DNA of 64,000 nucleotides from assembly GCF_000378005.1 (NCBI RefSeq), contig NZ_KB899040.1:377468-441467 (forward strand). Direction: 5' to 3'. Positions 8,488-17,384 of the stretch are shown one piece after another (position 1 is the stretch's first letter; the number at the start of each line of letters is the position of its first letter). A program made the translations under genes and the position numbers. The notes beneath the pieces are model-generated. The model was not told the origin of the DNA. It worked only from the letters and a program-made list of their open reading frames with translations, and did no database searches. The DNA comes from Coprothermobacter platensis DSM 11748 (GTDB taxonomy: Bacteria; Coprothermobacterota; Coprothermobacteria; Coprothermobacterales; Coprothermobacteraceae).

Positions 8488-9705
8488 ATGGACGCCAAGA
8501 ACTTTATAAGCGAGCGCGGGGCGAGCCTCAAACCCTCCGCAATTAGAGAAATATTTAAATATTCTGGAGATCCTAATTTCATATCCTTTGCAGGGGGTTA
8601 TCCTGATCCAGATGTCTTTCCCATTGAACGGCTCAAAGAAGTAATGACAGAGGCTTTGGACAAATATGGAAAAAAAGGTTTGCAGTACAGCGCTACCGAG
8701 GGCGTACCAGAACTTCGACGTTACCTTGTTGACTTCATGGCTGAACATGAAAATGTTAAAGGCCAAGGGGAAGAAAACATCATTATAACAACAGCGAGCC
8801 AGCAGTCTTTGTTCTTAGTGGGTCTTGTTCTTATTGACCCTGGAGATGTGGTATTGGTGGAGGCGCCAACTTATTTGGGTGCTCTATCTGCCTTTGATCC
8901 GTTTGGTCCTGAATATGTTTCTGTTCCCACGGATGAAAATGGTGTCATTCCTGAAAAGCTTGAAGAAATTGTGCGCGATTTAAAGAAGCAAGGAAAACGT
9001 GTGAAGTTTCTCTATGTGATTCCGACGTTCCAAAATCCCGCAGGCTATACGCTTAGCTTAGAAAGGCGGAAACGCTTAGTTGAAATCGCCGAGAGGGAGG
9101 ATTTCCTACTTGTAGAAGATGACCCATATAGTTATCTGGTATATGAAGGAGAACGTCCGCCTTGCATAAAGTCTTTTGATACTAGTGAACACGTGGTCTA
9201 TCTAAGCACCTTTTCGAAAACATTTGTGCCTGGCTTCCGCTTAGGTTGGATTGTAGCGAACAAAGATATTATTAGACGCATCGCTATAGCAAAGCAAGGA
9301 GCCGACCTTTGCACCGGTGCATTCATGCAGTATGTCACGTACCTTTATATGCAAAAAGACTATTTCTTTGACCACATAGAAGCCATGAGAAAAATATATA
9401 AAGTAAAGCATGCTGCCATGTTAGAGGCACTGGACAAATACATGTCAGACATTCCTGGGGTATACTGGAGCAAGCCCAAAGGCGGTTTCTTCGTATGGCT
9501 GGTAGTACCTGAACAAGTTGATTGCGATCAGTTATTTGATAAGGCAATCGAGAACAAAGTTGTTTATGTACGTGGGTCAGCATTCTTTGCTAACGGCCAA
9601 GGTAAAAACACGGCCAGATTAAACTTTAGCCAACCAAAAGTTGAAGATATTGACAAGGGTATAAAGATCTTGGCTGATGTCATAAAACAAACGATAAACA
9701 AGTAA
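8488..9705 (+). CDS. PLP-dependent aminotransferase, class I (LysN/2-aminoadipate aminotransferase-like)
   Basis: Cytoplasmic fold-type I aminotransferase of 405 residues. It begins FISERGASLKPSAIREIFKY, typical of the MocR-like/LysN group without a DNA-binding domain. FAGGYPDPDVFP, YSATEGVPELRRYL, the YVIPTFQNPAGYTLS cofactor-binding Asn, DDPYSYL and the Schiff-base Lys in STFSKTFVPGFRLGWI are present. ATG 8488 follows AAGGAGG. Next to an amino-acid importer it probably serves amino-acid catabolism; substrate is uncertain. A terminator follows. Confidence 0.9.
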   Translation: MDAKNFISERGASLKPSAIREIFKYSGDPNFISFAGGYPDPDVFPIERLKEVMTEALDKYGKKGLQYSATEGVPELRRYLVDFMAEHENVKGQGEENIIITTASQQSLFLVGLVLIDPGDVVLVEAPTYLGALSAFDPFGPEYVSVPTDENGVIPEKLEEIVRDLKKQGKRVKFLYVIPTFQNPAGYTLSLERRKRLVEIAEREDFLLVEDDPYSYLVYEGERPPCIKSFDTSEHVVYLSTFSKTFVPGFRLGWIVANKDIIRRIAIAKQGADLCTGAFMQYVTYLYMQKDYFFDHIEAMRKIYKVKHAAMLEALDKYMSDIPGVYWSKPKGGFFVWLVVPEQVDCDQLFDKAIENKVVYVRGSAFFANGQGKNTARLNFSQPKVEDIDKGIKILADVIKQTINK

Positions 9706-9740
9706 TTTTTTTGCCTTGTAGTAACAGTGGACATGTTTGA

Positions 9741-9783
9741 GGAAGCTCTATCACTTCTGGATGGTGGAGCTTCCTTTTTTTAT
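9741..9783 (+). terminator. Intrinsic terminator after the aminotransferase gene
   Basis: GGAAGCTC (9741-9748) pairs with GAGCTTCC (9767-9774), followed by seven T residues. Confidence 0.9.
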
Positions 9784-9791
9784 TAGCTATG

Positions 9792-9819
9792 TTTAACCTC
9801 CTTTGTCACGACTTATAAT
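9792..9819 (+). promoter_or_regulatory. Candidate promoter of the SDR dehydrogenase gene
   Basis: TTTAAC (9792-9797), 16-bp spacer, TATAAT (9814-9819). The predicted start near 9826 leaves a ~30-nt leader containing the AGGAGG at 9841-9846. Confidence 0.5.
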
Positions 9820-9856
9820 ATTTAAAGATTCTAATAACAGAGGAGGTCTTGTGATT

Positions 9857-10606
9857 ATGCTGTTAGAAGGTAAGGTTGCAATCGTTACTGGTGGTGGTTC
9901 GGGTTTTGGTAGAGCAACTTCACTTCTTTTTGCAAAAGAGGGAGCCAAAGTTGTTGTAGTGGATTACAACGAAGAAGGGGCCAGACAAACAGCAGAAGAT
10001 ATTAAGAATGCTGGGGGACAAGCCATTTATGTAAAAGCTGATGTGTCTAAAGAAGAAGACGTCAAGCATTTCGTGGATGAAGCTGTTAAAGCTTTTGGAA
10101 AACTAGACATTATTTTCAATAACGCAGGTATTTACGTACCGGGAAATGCCGAAGAGCAGAAAACCGAAGATTGGGACAGAATTATCAATGTCAATTTAAG
10201 AGGTGTATTCTTCGGGTGCAAGTATGCGATTCCTGAAATGAAGAAGAATGGTGGAGGAGTGATCATAAATACGGCATCGGCAGCGGCCCTCATAGGTTTC
10301 CCAGAAGCTATTGCTTATGCTGCCTCAAAAGGAGGGGTGGTTTCCCTCACCAGAGCTGTGGCAGTAGATTTTGCCAAAGCGGGGATAAGGGCAAACTGCA
10401 TATGTCCTGGAACGTCTGAAACAGCAATTACAAAGGATGTTTTGGCTAACGAGCAACTACGCAATATGTTCTTGGCGCCCATACCTATGGGAAGATTTGG
10501 TCAGCCCGATGATATAGCAAAGGCAGCGTTGTTTTTAGCATCTGACCTTTCTGCTTATATTACTGGAGCTACCATTCCCGTAGACGGCGGATGGACCATG
10601 GCTTAA
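9857..10606 (+). CDS. Short-chain dehydrogenase/reductase (FabG/glucose dehydrogenase-like)
   Basis: NAD(P)-dependent oxidoreductase of the classical SDR family, 249 residues from ATG 9857. It has the cofactor motif TGGGSGFG, an Asp after strand 2 (VVVDYN, suggesting NAD+ preference), NNAG, catalytic Ser/Tyr/Lys in NTASAAALIGF and YAASKGG, and the usual PVDGGW end. The start is set by AGGAGG at 9841-9846; GTG 9851 is an alternative. It is flanked by its own promoter and terminator, so monocistronic. The substrate cannot be told. Confidence 0.9.
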   Translation: MLLEGKVAIVTGGGSGFGRATSLLFAKEGAKVVVVDYNEEGARQTAEDIKNAGGQAIYVKADVSKEEDVKHFVDEAVKAFGKLDIIFNNAGIYVPGNAEEQKTEDWDRIINVNLRGVFFGCKYAIPEMKKNGGGVIINTASAAALIGFPEAIAYAASKGGVVSLTRAVAVDFAKAGIRANCICPGTSETAITKDVLANEQLRNMFLAPIPMGRFGQPDDIAKAALFLASDLSAYITGATIPVDGGWTMA

Positions 10607-10622
10607 ACTACTGCTTGTATGT

Positions 10623-10674
10623 GAGTTTGGCACCAAACTCGCCTGCATTTACACAGTGGGCGAGTTTTTTTTGT
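10623..10674 (+). terminator. Intrinsic terminator after the SDR gene, with an alternative hairpin
   Basis: AAACTCGCC (10635-10643) pairs with GGCGAGTTT (10659-10667) followed by T-run. The upstream GAGTTTGG (10623-10630) can instead pair with CCAAACTC (10633-10640), which shares bases with the terminator stem. Confidence 0.85.
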
Positions 10675-10718
10675 TATAGCACGCTTATTTGGGCAAGAAT
10701 AACATTATGAGAAAAAGG

Positions 10719-11366
10719 TTAGTTAAGATCGGTTTGCAGACCTGTTACAGCCATGGACGTGTATTCGCAGATGTTTGTCACATAGTCGCCCATACGTTCA
10801 AGGTGTTTGGCTGCGAGCATTAAATCAATGGTCTCTTCTAACTTCAAACCTTCTTGACCGCTTCTAAGCCGTTTTTTTGCATCTGCGTAGATAGTATCAA
10901 GAACATCATCCTTCTTAGCTACTTGAGCAGCAGCTTCTGGGTCCCGATTTAAGAAAGCATCTATGGCTTCGCCAAGCATTTCTACCACAATTTCGCCCAT
11001 GCGCTTAAACGTCAATGCGTAAAAATCGTAGTTCTGGCTGGGCACAGTCGGGTCGATGGCAATGCGTGCTACGTTCATGGAGTGGTCTACAAGACGTTCT
11101 ATATCCTGAGCAATTTTTCCTATGATAATTACTGATGTAATATCCTCGGGGCACTCTCTGGCTGTCTGAAGTACGGCCTCTTGGATGCTCCTATTAAGTG
11201 CGTCCACCTTTTCATCCATGGCAAGTACACTATTTGCTTCGGCAGGATTCTTCTTCTCTACGGCTTCCAAAACTGCGATGCAAATGTCTCTTGCTAAAGA
11301 AGAAAGATAAATGAGTCTTTCCTCAAGCATATTAACTGCTGACTTCACAAAAAAATTATAACTCAC
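10719..11366 (-). CDS. phoU: Phosphate signalling protein PhoU
   Basis: Negative regulator linking phosphate uptake to the PhoR kinase. The ~215-residue product is all-helical with two repeated PhoU halves; RLVDHSMNVARIAI and LERMGDYVTNICEYTSMAVTG are the paired metal-binding E/DxxxD-type segments. The start is uncertain: GTG 11366 gives N-terminal MSYNFFVK, but a Shine-Dalgarno is weak, and ATG 11330 is possible. It follows the kinase gene after 18 nt. No pst transporter genes are nearby. Confidence 0.9.
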   Translation of the reverse strand: MSYNFFVKSAVNMLEERLIYLSSLARDICIAVLEAVEKKNPAEANSVLAMDEKVDALNRSIQEAVLQTARECPEDITSVIIIGKIAQDIERLVDHSMNVARIAIDPTVPSQNYDFYALTFKRMGEIVVEMLGEAIDAFLNRDPEAAAQVAKKDDVLDTIYADAKKRLRSGQEGLKLEETIDLMLAAKHLERMGDYVTNICEYTSMAVTGLQTDLN

Positions 11367-11384
11367 ACCCAGGGTGTTTATGCA

Positions 11385-12446
11385 TTAAGCTTTTTTAAGA
11401 GCGACATTTACCTTTAGACCATGTGGTTCGTTTTCTTCAAGCCAAAGCCTTCCATCGTGGAACTTAACAACTTCCAGAGCTATGCCTAACCCTAAGCCCA
11501 GTCCGTCAGCCTTGTTTGTGGCTCTGTAAAAGTCCTTAAAAACTTTTTCCTGCTGATCTTCAGGTATTCCTTCACCTTGGTCGGCAACTGTTATGACGAC
11601 ATTTTCTTCCTGTTCTGCCATGGTCACCGTTATTTTGGATTTTTCTGGGCTGTACTTGAGAGCGTTGTCCAGCAGATTAAGGAATAACGATTTTAACAAA
11701 CTCTTGCTGCCTACAACAAAAACATCGTTAGCAGGTAAATCTGCTTCGATAGAAACTTTTTTATTATCGGCCAATACATTCATTTGCCAAATCACTTCGC
11801 CGATTAAACTTCCCAAATTAACTTTGTCCATACGGTCGACTAAACCGCGATCCATTTTTACGAGAAGTGCCAAGTCACTGGTAAGTTGATTTAATCTGTC
11901 CATTTCGTCGATAATACGTCTTATCAAATCATTGCGCTGTTCTGTGTCATCCTCTTCTTCCAAAAGTTCAAGCATAAGCCTTATAGAGCTCAAAGGAGTT
12001 TTAAGTTCGTGCAGCATCTTCTGATAAAGTTCCACATCCTCTTTGCTGCTGCCATGGGCACATTCCTCAATAACGCCAGTAATTTCACTATCTGTTCTCT
12101 TCAAATGCAGATAATAAGAACGCTTTTCAGCAGAAGGCTTCAAATAAAATGGCGTAGACGATGTCCCATTCTCTCTGCACTCCTGGAGTGCATCAATAAC
12201 CTTGTGGTCTTTGAAAAGTTCATATAAGAATTTGTCCGTAGGCACATTTCCTACTAAAGACTCAAACTGCTTGTTGTAGTTTACTATGCGGAAATCACTG
12301 TCTAAGACGAATGATGGCACAGGCAAGTTTTCTAAAACGTTGGACGTGCTTTTTTCATCAGATTTATCTTCCACATTGACGGTGCGAAACAGAATTACAA
12401 CTGCTAATATCGCTACAACTGCGATTATTACGATACCAATATCCAC
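11385..12446 (-). CDS. phoR: Sensor histidine kinase, PhoR-like
   Basis: Membrane-anchored sensor of 353 residues. One N-terminal transmembrane helix (about 4-20) is followed by a PAS domain (about 40-130), HisKA with phospho-acceptor His146 in MLHELKTPLSSIRLML, and HATPase_c with N-box NLLDNALKYS, G1 DQGEGIP and G2 GLGLGIALEVV. The TM-PAS-kinase layout without a large outer loop, and the phoB/phoU neighbours, support a phosphate-sensing role. Its start overlaps the response-regulator stop by 1 nt. Confidence 0.88.
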   Translation of the reverse strand: MDIGIVIIAVVAILAVVILFRTVNVEDKSDEKSTSNVLENLPVPSFVLDSDFRIVNYNKQFESLVGNVPTDKFLYELFKDHKVIDALQECRENGTSSTPFYLKPSAEKRSYYLHLKRTDSEITGVIEECAHGSSKEDVELYQKMLHELKTPLSSIRLMLELLEEEDDTEQRNDLIRRIIDEMDRLNQLTSDLALLVKMDRGLVDRMDKVNLGSLIGEVIWQMNVLADNKKVSIEADLPANDVFVVGSKSLLKSLFLNLLDNALKYSPEKSKITVTMAEQEENVVITVADQGEGIPEDQQEKVFKDFYRATNKADGLGLGLGIALEVVKFHDGRLWLEENEPHGLKVNVALKKA

Positions 12447-13156
12447 TATTCTTTTCTTACCTCTCCGTTGAATTTATACCCAACCCCGCGTACGGTCAAA
12501 ATGTATTTGGGTTCATTTGGATTGGGTTCGATTTTGTCGCGCAGCCACTTAATATGAACGTCCAAGGTACGCTTATCGCCATAGTAATCGCTGCCCCATA
12601 TTTCGTTCAGCAAGTACTCTCTGGCGAGTACTTCTCCGGCTCTCGACATGAGTATTCTGAGAAGTTCGAACTGCTTCTTAGGTAGCAGGTATACGCGGTT
12701 GTTAACGCGTAACTCATGACCGCGAAGATCCAGTGCGATGTCATCGCAAACTAAACGACGTTCTCCCACGGTCTTTTTCATACCATAAGTTCTGCGCAAC
12801 ACTGCACGTACCCGAGCCACCAATTCTGGTAAGCTAAAAGGTTTCGTAATGTAGTCGTCAGCACCTAACTCTAACCCAAGAATGCGGTCAACTTCTTCTT
12901 CTCTTGCAGTAACAACGATTATTGGTGTGTCGTATTGGCTTCTAATCTCCTTTAAAATCTCTTTACCATCTACAAGAGGGAGCATGAGGTCTAAGAGCAC
13001 TAAGTTTGGCTGGTGGGCGTAGAATTTCTCCAACGCTTCTTTACCGTTCATTGCCTTGATAACTTTGAAACCTTCCTTTGTTAGCTTTCGTTCAATAGCA
13101 TCTAAAATATTTCTATCATCCTCCACTACAAGAATTGTTTCGGATTGATTCTCCAT
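12446..13156 (-). CDS. phoB: Response regulator, OmpR/PhoB family
   Basis: Receiver domain (residues 1-120) with phospho-acceptor Asp56 in LVLLDLMLP, conserved Thr in IIVVTARE and Lys in DDYITKPF. A winged-helix DNA-binding domain ends in RTLDVHIKWLRDKI and VRGVGYKF. ATG 13156 is preferred, since GTG codons at 13168 and 13165 sit within the GGTGGTGG-rich ribosome-binding region. Upstream, TTAACA-type repeats (about 13183-13204) recall Pho-box units, but the spacing is not the regular 11 bp. Confidence 0.9.
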   Translation of the reverse strand: MENQSETILVVEDDRNILDAIERKLTKEGFKVIKAMNGKEALEKFYAHQPNLVLLDLMLPLVDGKEILKEIRSQYDTPIIVVTAREEEVDRILGLELGADDYITKPFSLPELVARVRAVLRRTYGMKKTVGERRLVCDDIALDLRGHELRVNNRVYLLPKKQFELLRILMSRAGEVLAREYLLNEIWGSDYYGDKRTLDVHIKWLRDKIEPNPNEPKYILTVRGVGYKFNGEVRKE

Positions 13157-13263
13157 TTCTACCACCACCTTCTTCTTAATAATGTTAACTTAACACTGTT
13201 AAAATTTCAAGGGCAACCATAGTCCATGGGCCTGTTATACAATGTGTTCGAAGGTGATGCGTT

Positions 13264-14019
13264 GTGGTGAATGAAACCTCCGATTATGAAGCGGTTGCTC
13301 AATTGCTCAAAGAGAGCTCGCATGCCGTGGCATTGACGGGAGCGGGCATCAGCACTGAAAGTGGTATCCCTGACTACCGAGGACCAGAAGGCCTTTGGAA
13401 AAAGTATGACCCTATAAAGTATGTAAGCCGTTCCACTTTGTTATCAAGTCCTGACACGTTCTGGTCTTTCAATCTGCCCATGTGGATGGAATATAAAGCC
13501 GCCGAGCCTAACGTGGCTCATAAATTGCTGGCACGTTTGGAAGAAATGGGAATTGTGAAGGCCGTGATAACGCAAAATATCGATGGTTTGCACAAAAAGG
13601 CAGGTAACAAAAAGGTTTATGAAGTACACGGTACTCTCGATACTGTTACCTGCATGAGATGTCACAAGAAGTATCCTCTGGAGGAAGCCTGGAAACAATA
13701 TCAAAATGGTATCAAGGTACCCACATGTTCTGCTTGTGGAGGCATGCTTAGACCAGATGTGGTTTTGTTTGAAGACCCTATGCCTCCCCAATTTTTCGAT
13801 GCCTTAAATGAAGCAAAAGAAAGCGATCTTATGATCGTTATGGGGAGCAGTTTGGAAGTCTATCCTGTGGCCGAGCTTCCGTCTTTGGCACATAAATTAG
13901 TCGTAGTAAACTTATTAGCAACACCTTATGATGATAGAGCCGACTTTGTGTTTCATGAAAAGACAGGTGAGTTTTCAGAAAAGCTGGCACAAGTTCTTGG
14001 CATAATTGAAGAACTATAA
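13264..14019 (+). CDS. cobB: NAD-dependent protein deacylase (sirtuin, Sir2 family)
   Basis: Removes acyl groups from lysines using NAD+. The 251-residue product has the NAD motifs TGAGISTESGIPDYRG and ITQNIDGLHKKAG, catalytic His in EVHGTL, a zinc site with CMRC and CSAC pairs, and GSSLEVYPVAELP. It begins at GTG 13264 after AAGGTGA. The length and the Tyr-less active-site region fit a general bacterial deacetylase. It probably shares a transcript with surE (29-nt gap). Confidence 0.95.
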   Translation: MVNETSDYEAVAQLLKESSHAVALTGAGISTESGIPDYRGPEGLWKKYDPIKYVSRSTLLSSPDTFWSFNLPMWMEYKAAEPNVAHKLLARLEEMGIVKAVITQNIDGLHKKAGNKKVYEVHGTLDTVTCMRCHKKYPLEEAWKQYQNGIKVPTCSACGGMLRPDVVLFEDPMPPQFFDALNEAKESDLMIVMGSSLEVYPVAELPSLAHKLVVVNLLATPYDDRADFVFHEKTGEFSEKLAQVLGIIEEL

Positions 14020-14047
14020 ATAAATAAAAAATATTAAGGAGGTACAC

Positions 14048-14815
14048 GTGAAAATACTCATAGCGGATGATGACGGGATTTTCGCTGATGGAATCAATAT
14101 TTTGGTTTCTCGCTTACTAAAATGGGGTAAAGCTGAATTAACGGTTGTAGCTCCGGACCGTACGAAAAACGCTACAAGTCATTCTCTTACTTTAGACTCC
14201 ATTCTTAGATTGAGAAAGACGCACATGCCAAACGGGTTTGAGGGATTCTCAATAGTGGATGGTTCACCAGCAGATTGTGTCCTTGTTGGTTTAAACGACA
14301 TTGTCCCAGATGCCGATTTGGTAATCAGTGGCATTAATTTGGGCACTAATTGCGGCATAGATGTGCTTTATTCGGGTACTGTTGGAGCAGCGTCTGAAGC
14401 AGTAATCAATGGAAAGCCTGCCATAGCTATTTCTTCTGAAGGTATAGAGCGTCCTTTCTTAGAAAACAGCGCTGACATATTAGTTTCTTTGATGGAACAG
14501 GGGCTTCTAAACGTACTTAGCAAAGATTGGGTTATGAATATAAACGTACCTGCGTTACCCATGGAAGAAATAAAAGGAGTGGCTTGGGCACATATGAGCA
14601 AGCATGGGTGGACTAACAGGGTGCAAAGACGTGAGGACCCCAGAGGACAAGTTTATTATTGGGTAACCGGAGAACGGTCAAAAGGAGATGAAGGGCAAGA
14701 AGGAGATTACGAACTTCTTAATCAGGGTTTTGTTACACTTACGCCTGTGGGCTTAGATTTGACCAATTACAGCGTTATGCAGGAACTTTCAAAGCGCATG
14801 TTCTTCCACATATGA
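14048..14815 (+). CDS. surE: 5'-nucleotidase SurE
   Basis: Survival protein that dephosphorylates nucleoside monophosphates. The N-terminal metal site MKILIADDDGIFADGINIL, the APDRTKNATSHSLTL segment and SGINLGTNCGIDVLYSGTVG are diagnostic. 255 residues. GTG 14048 follows AAGGAGG. Its 3' end overlaps convergent trmB by 27 bp. Confidence 0.95.
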   Translation: MKILIADDDGIFADGINILVSRLLKWGKAELTVVAPDRTKNATSHSLTLDSILRLRKTHMPNGFEGFSIVDGSPADCVLVGLNDIVPDADLVISGINLGTNCGIDVLYSGTVGAASEAVINGKPAIAISSEGIERPFLENSADILVSLMEQGLLNVLSKDWVMNINVPALPMEEIKGVAWAHMSKHGWTNRVQRREDPRGQVYYWVTGERSKGDEGQEGDYELLNQGFVTLTPVGLDLTNYSVMQELSKRMFFHI

Positions 14816-15742
14816 TGGTGAGTTAACGTTTATTCTTGCTATATCGTTGGATAGTTCATGGGCAATTATCCAAATGAGTGCTTTCACATTTTCTGTTTTG
14901 AACACATCGCTGTGATTGTCTAACTTTACGATAAAACCATCTTCGTGGGATGCCACAGCCACATAAACGTGCTGTTGCAGAGAAACACCCACAAAGTCAT
15001 CGTCACTCACTATTGCTGGGATGAGCAATGTTCCTTCTTCGTTTTTGTAAGCAGGCCACATTCTTATTGTTCCAAAGTTTGTTTTAACGGTTTTCTCTCT
15101 AACTGTTCCTGTTATGTTTTTGATCACAGCGTGTGGCATTACAACCTCCTGTATTATGTATGGTTTTACCGAAACGTGTTTTGCCTTTTGCAGTGACACA
15201 GTATATATTCTCTTTCCTTGGTTTATCCATTTTTCTTCGTATTTTGTTCTTATCTGTACGTTATTCCTTATATGGTATGCACTAACATTGAATAAGCCAC
15301 TTTTTTGAGCATTGTTCATTGCTTCCTCTGCATACTGTTCTACGTCTGTTTGCAATGTAATAGTACCATTGTGTTTGAGACGTGAGCAATAAATCTGAAG
15401 TTTTGGCAAAGTAAAAAGTCTCCTGTCGGCATGTTTCTTTTCTGGCCATGGAAGGGGAAAGTTTACGAAAATATGGTCTATGGATTCTGGGGCAAAAAGT
15501 TCTCTAACGCCCCATACACCATCCATAAAAATCAGTGCTGTTCTATTCTTGTCTGCTGTTTTTAGAGCTTTCTCTATACTTACCAAAGAAACTTCAAAGC
15601 CGACTACTCTTTCGCCGGTTTCTACCAACTGTTCCATAAACTTACCGTTGCCAAATCCTATTTCTACTGCCAAGGGTCCATCATTGTCGAAAATACTGTC
15701 CCAGTCTAATGGGAGTAATTTATCCTGAGGTTTCAGAAGCAT
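14789..15742 (-). CDS. trmB: tRNA (guanine-N7-)-methyltransferase with C-terminal extension
   Basis: Makes m7G46 in tRNA using SAM. The methyltransferase core (about 1-190) has AVEIGFGNGKFMEQL, FEVSLVSIEKA, and the TrmB signature IFVNFPLPWPEKKHADRRL. An additional ~120-residue domain of beta-rich character follows. Such extensions are known in Thermotogales/Aquificales TrmB (family knowledge). It is downstream of the rhomboid gene after 15 nt. Confidence 0.93.
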   Translation of the reverse strand: MLLKPQDKLLPLDWDSIFDNDGPLAVEIGFGNGKFMEQLVETGERVVGFEVSLVSIEKALKTADKNRTALIFMDGVWGVRELFAPESIDHIFVNFPLPWPEKKHADRRLFTLPKLQIYCSRLKHNGTITLQTDVEQYAEEAMNNAQKSGLFNVSAYHIRNNVQIRTKYEEKWINQGKRIYTVSLQKAKHVSVKPYIIQEVVMPHAVIKNITGTVREKTVKTNFGTIRMWPAYKNEEGTLLIPAIVSDDDFVGVSLQQHVYVAVASHEDGFIVKLDNHSDVFKTENVKALIWIIAHELSNDIARINVNSPSYVEEHAL

Positions 15743-15757
15743 ACTTCCAACGTCTTT

Positions 15758-16435
15758 CTACCAGCGGTACGGTGCATCATAACGTTGGCTTTTTTCCCGC
15801 CTAATCAGCGGAAGAGCTATGAGACCAAACACTACACCGAAAACGAAACCACCTATGTGTGCCCAATATGCCACATAATCCATGGAGTTTAACAATGTTG
15901 GAAGAACATTGCCTTGGAAGAACCAGAAAAGAAGCCAAAACCATGCAGGTAATTCTATGATAGTTATAAAGAAAACTAAAAAGACCAATGATGCGATGCG
16001 AGCCCGCGGATAAAAGACAAGGTATGCTCCCATAACTGCCGATATAGCTCCTGAAGCGCCTATAAAGAAATCTGCACTGTTAGGCATCATAAATATGTGG
16101 GTCAAGCCTGCTACCATGCCGCCTATGAGATAAAAAGGAACATAGAATTTTCCTAAGTCAGATTCTAAGTTGTCTCCAAATATGTACAAGAACCACATAT
16201 TGGAAAGCAAATGATATAAACTACCGTGGAACCACATACTAAGAAACAGCAACCACCATGCGTTTATATCTAGGGGATTAACGCTGGTCATAGCTAAGAA
16301 CTTCTGTGGGCTTATGTAGTAAGAATCGGGAAGGTATGGCTGAACGAAAATATAAACCACAACATTGATGATGATTATTGCTATTGTCCAAAAAGGAAAT
16401 GTGCGGCGCCTATTTATATCGAATAGTGGGAACAT
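15758..16435 (-). CDS. Rhomboid-family intramembrane serine protease
   Basis: 225 residues with six or seven hydrophobic helices. Catalytic Ser is in FFIGASGAISAVMGAYLV and catalytic His in YVAYWAHIGGFVFGVVFG; SMWFHGSLYHLLSNMWFLYIF is the conserved helix 2 region. ATG 16435 lies inside the end of the upstream protease gene (26-nt overlap), so the two are probably co-translated. Confidence 0.95.
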   Translation of the reverse strand: MFPLFDINRRRTFPFWTIAIIIINVVVYIFVQPYLPDSYYISPQKFLAMTSVNPLDINAWWLLFLSMWFHGSLYHLLSNMWFLYIFGDNLESDLGKFYVPFYLIGGMVAGLTHIFMMPNSADFFIGASGAISAVMGAYLVFYPRARIASLVFLVFFITIIELPAWFWLLFWFFQGNVLPTLLNSMDYVAYWAHIGGFVFGVVFGLIALPLIRREKSQRYDAPYRW

Positions 16436-17252
16436 TGTCTAAAGACTCATCGCTCCTGGTATAAGATACTGACCGTTGAGATGCACCTGGTTGTGGATAC
16501 AGCATTAGCAGATCGAATACTTCTGAAGGGATGTTCGTATTTACATTTAGGTTTAAAGCTTTCGCCTGTTCAGGAAAAATCGGGTTATCATGGGTGAAGT
16601 GACCTTGACATAAAAGGTCTGCTACTTCTTCAGCCTTCTCATCATCCATGTGCTTATTCAGTAGATCTCTTACCGTGTTTTTTACTTGTTCCAGTGCTTT
16701 TTCGCTGATATCTGCCAGTATAAGTGTTTCGTCATCTACATTTTGAACGCCTTTTTCTTTTACTGCCCTAACGATGCTGGCTGCTGGCATGTTATTTATT
16801 TGTGGATCTAGCGGTCCTATCACAGCATGCTTATCCATGATGATTTCGTCTGCTGCTAAAGCGATAAGCGTTCCGCCGCTCATGGCGTAATGAGGTATTA
16901 TCACCGTTGTCTTGGCAGGATGGTTGTAAAGAGCCCTTGCGATTTGCTCTGCAGCCAAAACTAAACCGCCAGGTGTATGCAGCACTAAATCGATAGGGAC
17001 GTTAGGCGGTGTACTTCTTATAGCTGTTAGTACGGCTTCAGAATCCTCCATAGTTATGTAACGCGCTATGGGAACTCCCAATAAAGAAACATTCTCTTGC
17101 CTATGTATTAAGGTAATCAACCTTGAACGTCTCTTTCGCTCCAATTGGTGTATGACAGACTGCCTTGCGGCCTCAAGATAACGTTGATGTATGGCAGGAG
17201 ATAATGCTGAGAATATGACAATGAGCCACAATATGCTCCAGATAGCATCCAA
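16410..17252 (-). CDS. ClpP-class membrane serine protease (SDH/SppA-like)
   Basis: One N-terminal transmembrane helix (IWSILWLIVIFSALS) is followed by a crotonase-fold protease domain. Substrate-binding LVLHTPGGLVLAAEQIARAL and nucleophile Ser in HYAMSGGTLIALAADEIIMD match the serine dehydrogenase proteinase (SDH_sah) group. I place the start at TTG 17252, since AAGGAGG lies 9 nt upstream; the frame open to 17294 would include the ribosome-binding site in the coding sequence. About 280 residues. It is cotranscribed with the rhomboid and trmB. The function is probably membrane protein quality control. Confidence 0.85.
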   Translation of the reverse strand: MDAIWSILWLIVIFSALSPAIHQRYLEAARQSVIHQLERKRRSRLITLIHRQENVSLLGVPIARYITMEDSEAVLTAIRSTPPNVPIDLVLHTPGGLVLAAEQIARALYNHPAKTTVIIPHYAMSGGTLIALAADEIIMDKHAVIGPLDPQINNMPAASIVRAVKEKGVQNVDDETLILADISEKALEQVKNTVRDLLNKHMDDEKAEEVADLLCQGHFTHDNPIFPEQAKALNLNVNTNIPSEVFDLLMLYPQPGASQRSVSYTRSDESLDNVPTIRYK

Positions 17253-17304
17253 TGTTGTATTACCTCCTTTCAAATTAGTTGAATTATATAACATGAATCT
17301 ATTT

Positions 17305-17340
17305 GTTATGAATCATTAAAAATGATTTCAGAATCATAAC
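17305..17340. repeat. Nested inverted repeat between divergent ATPase and protease operons
   Basis: Outer arms GTTATGA (17305-17311) and TCATAAC (17334-17340) enclose inner arms AATCATT (17311-17317) and AATGATT (17321-17327). It sits just upstream of the ATPase -35 and between divergent promoters, so it may be an operator. Confidence 0.5.
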
Positions 17341-17349
17341 ACATAAACG

Positions 17350-17378
17350 TTGACTAAAATCCTTTAACGTTCTATAAT
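17350..17378 (+). promoter_or_regulatory. Sigma-70-type promoter of the ATPase operon
   Basis: TTGACT (17350-17355), 17-bp spacer, TATAAT (17373-17378). Expected +1 is about 17385, which coincides with the in-frame GTG start codons of the first gene and suggests a leaderless transcript. Confidence 0.8.
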
Positions 17379-17384
17379 GTGGGC

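Noticed and set aside
10623-10674. Riboswitch-like alternative hairpins after the SDR gene
   Set aside because: The site is downstream of a gene with no gene on the same strand to control; a plain terminator explains it.
13183-13204. Pho-box in front of the response regulator gene
   Set aside because: TTAACA units are present but not at 11-bp spacing; left as a note only.
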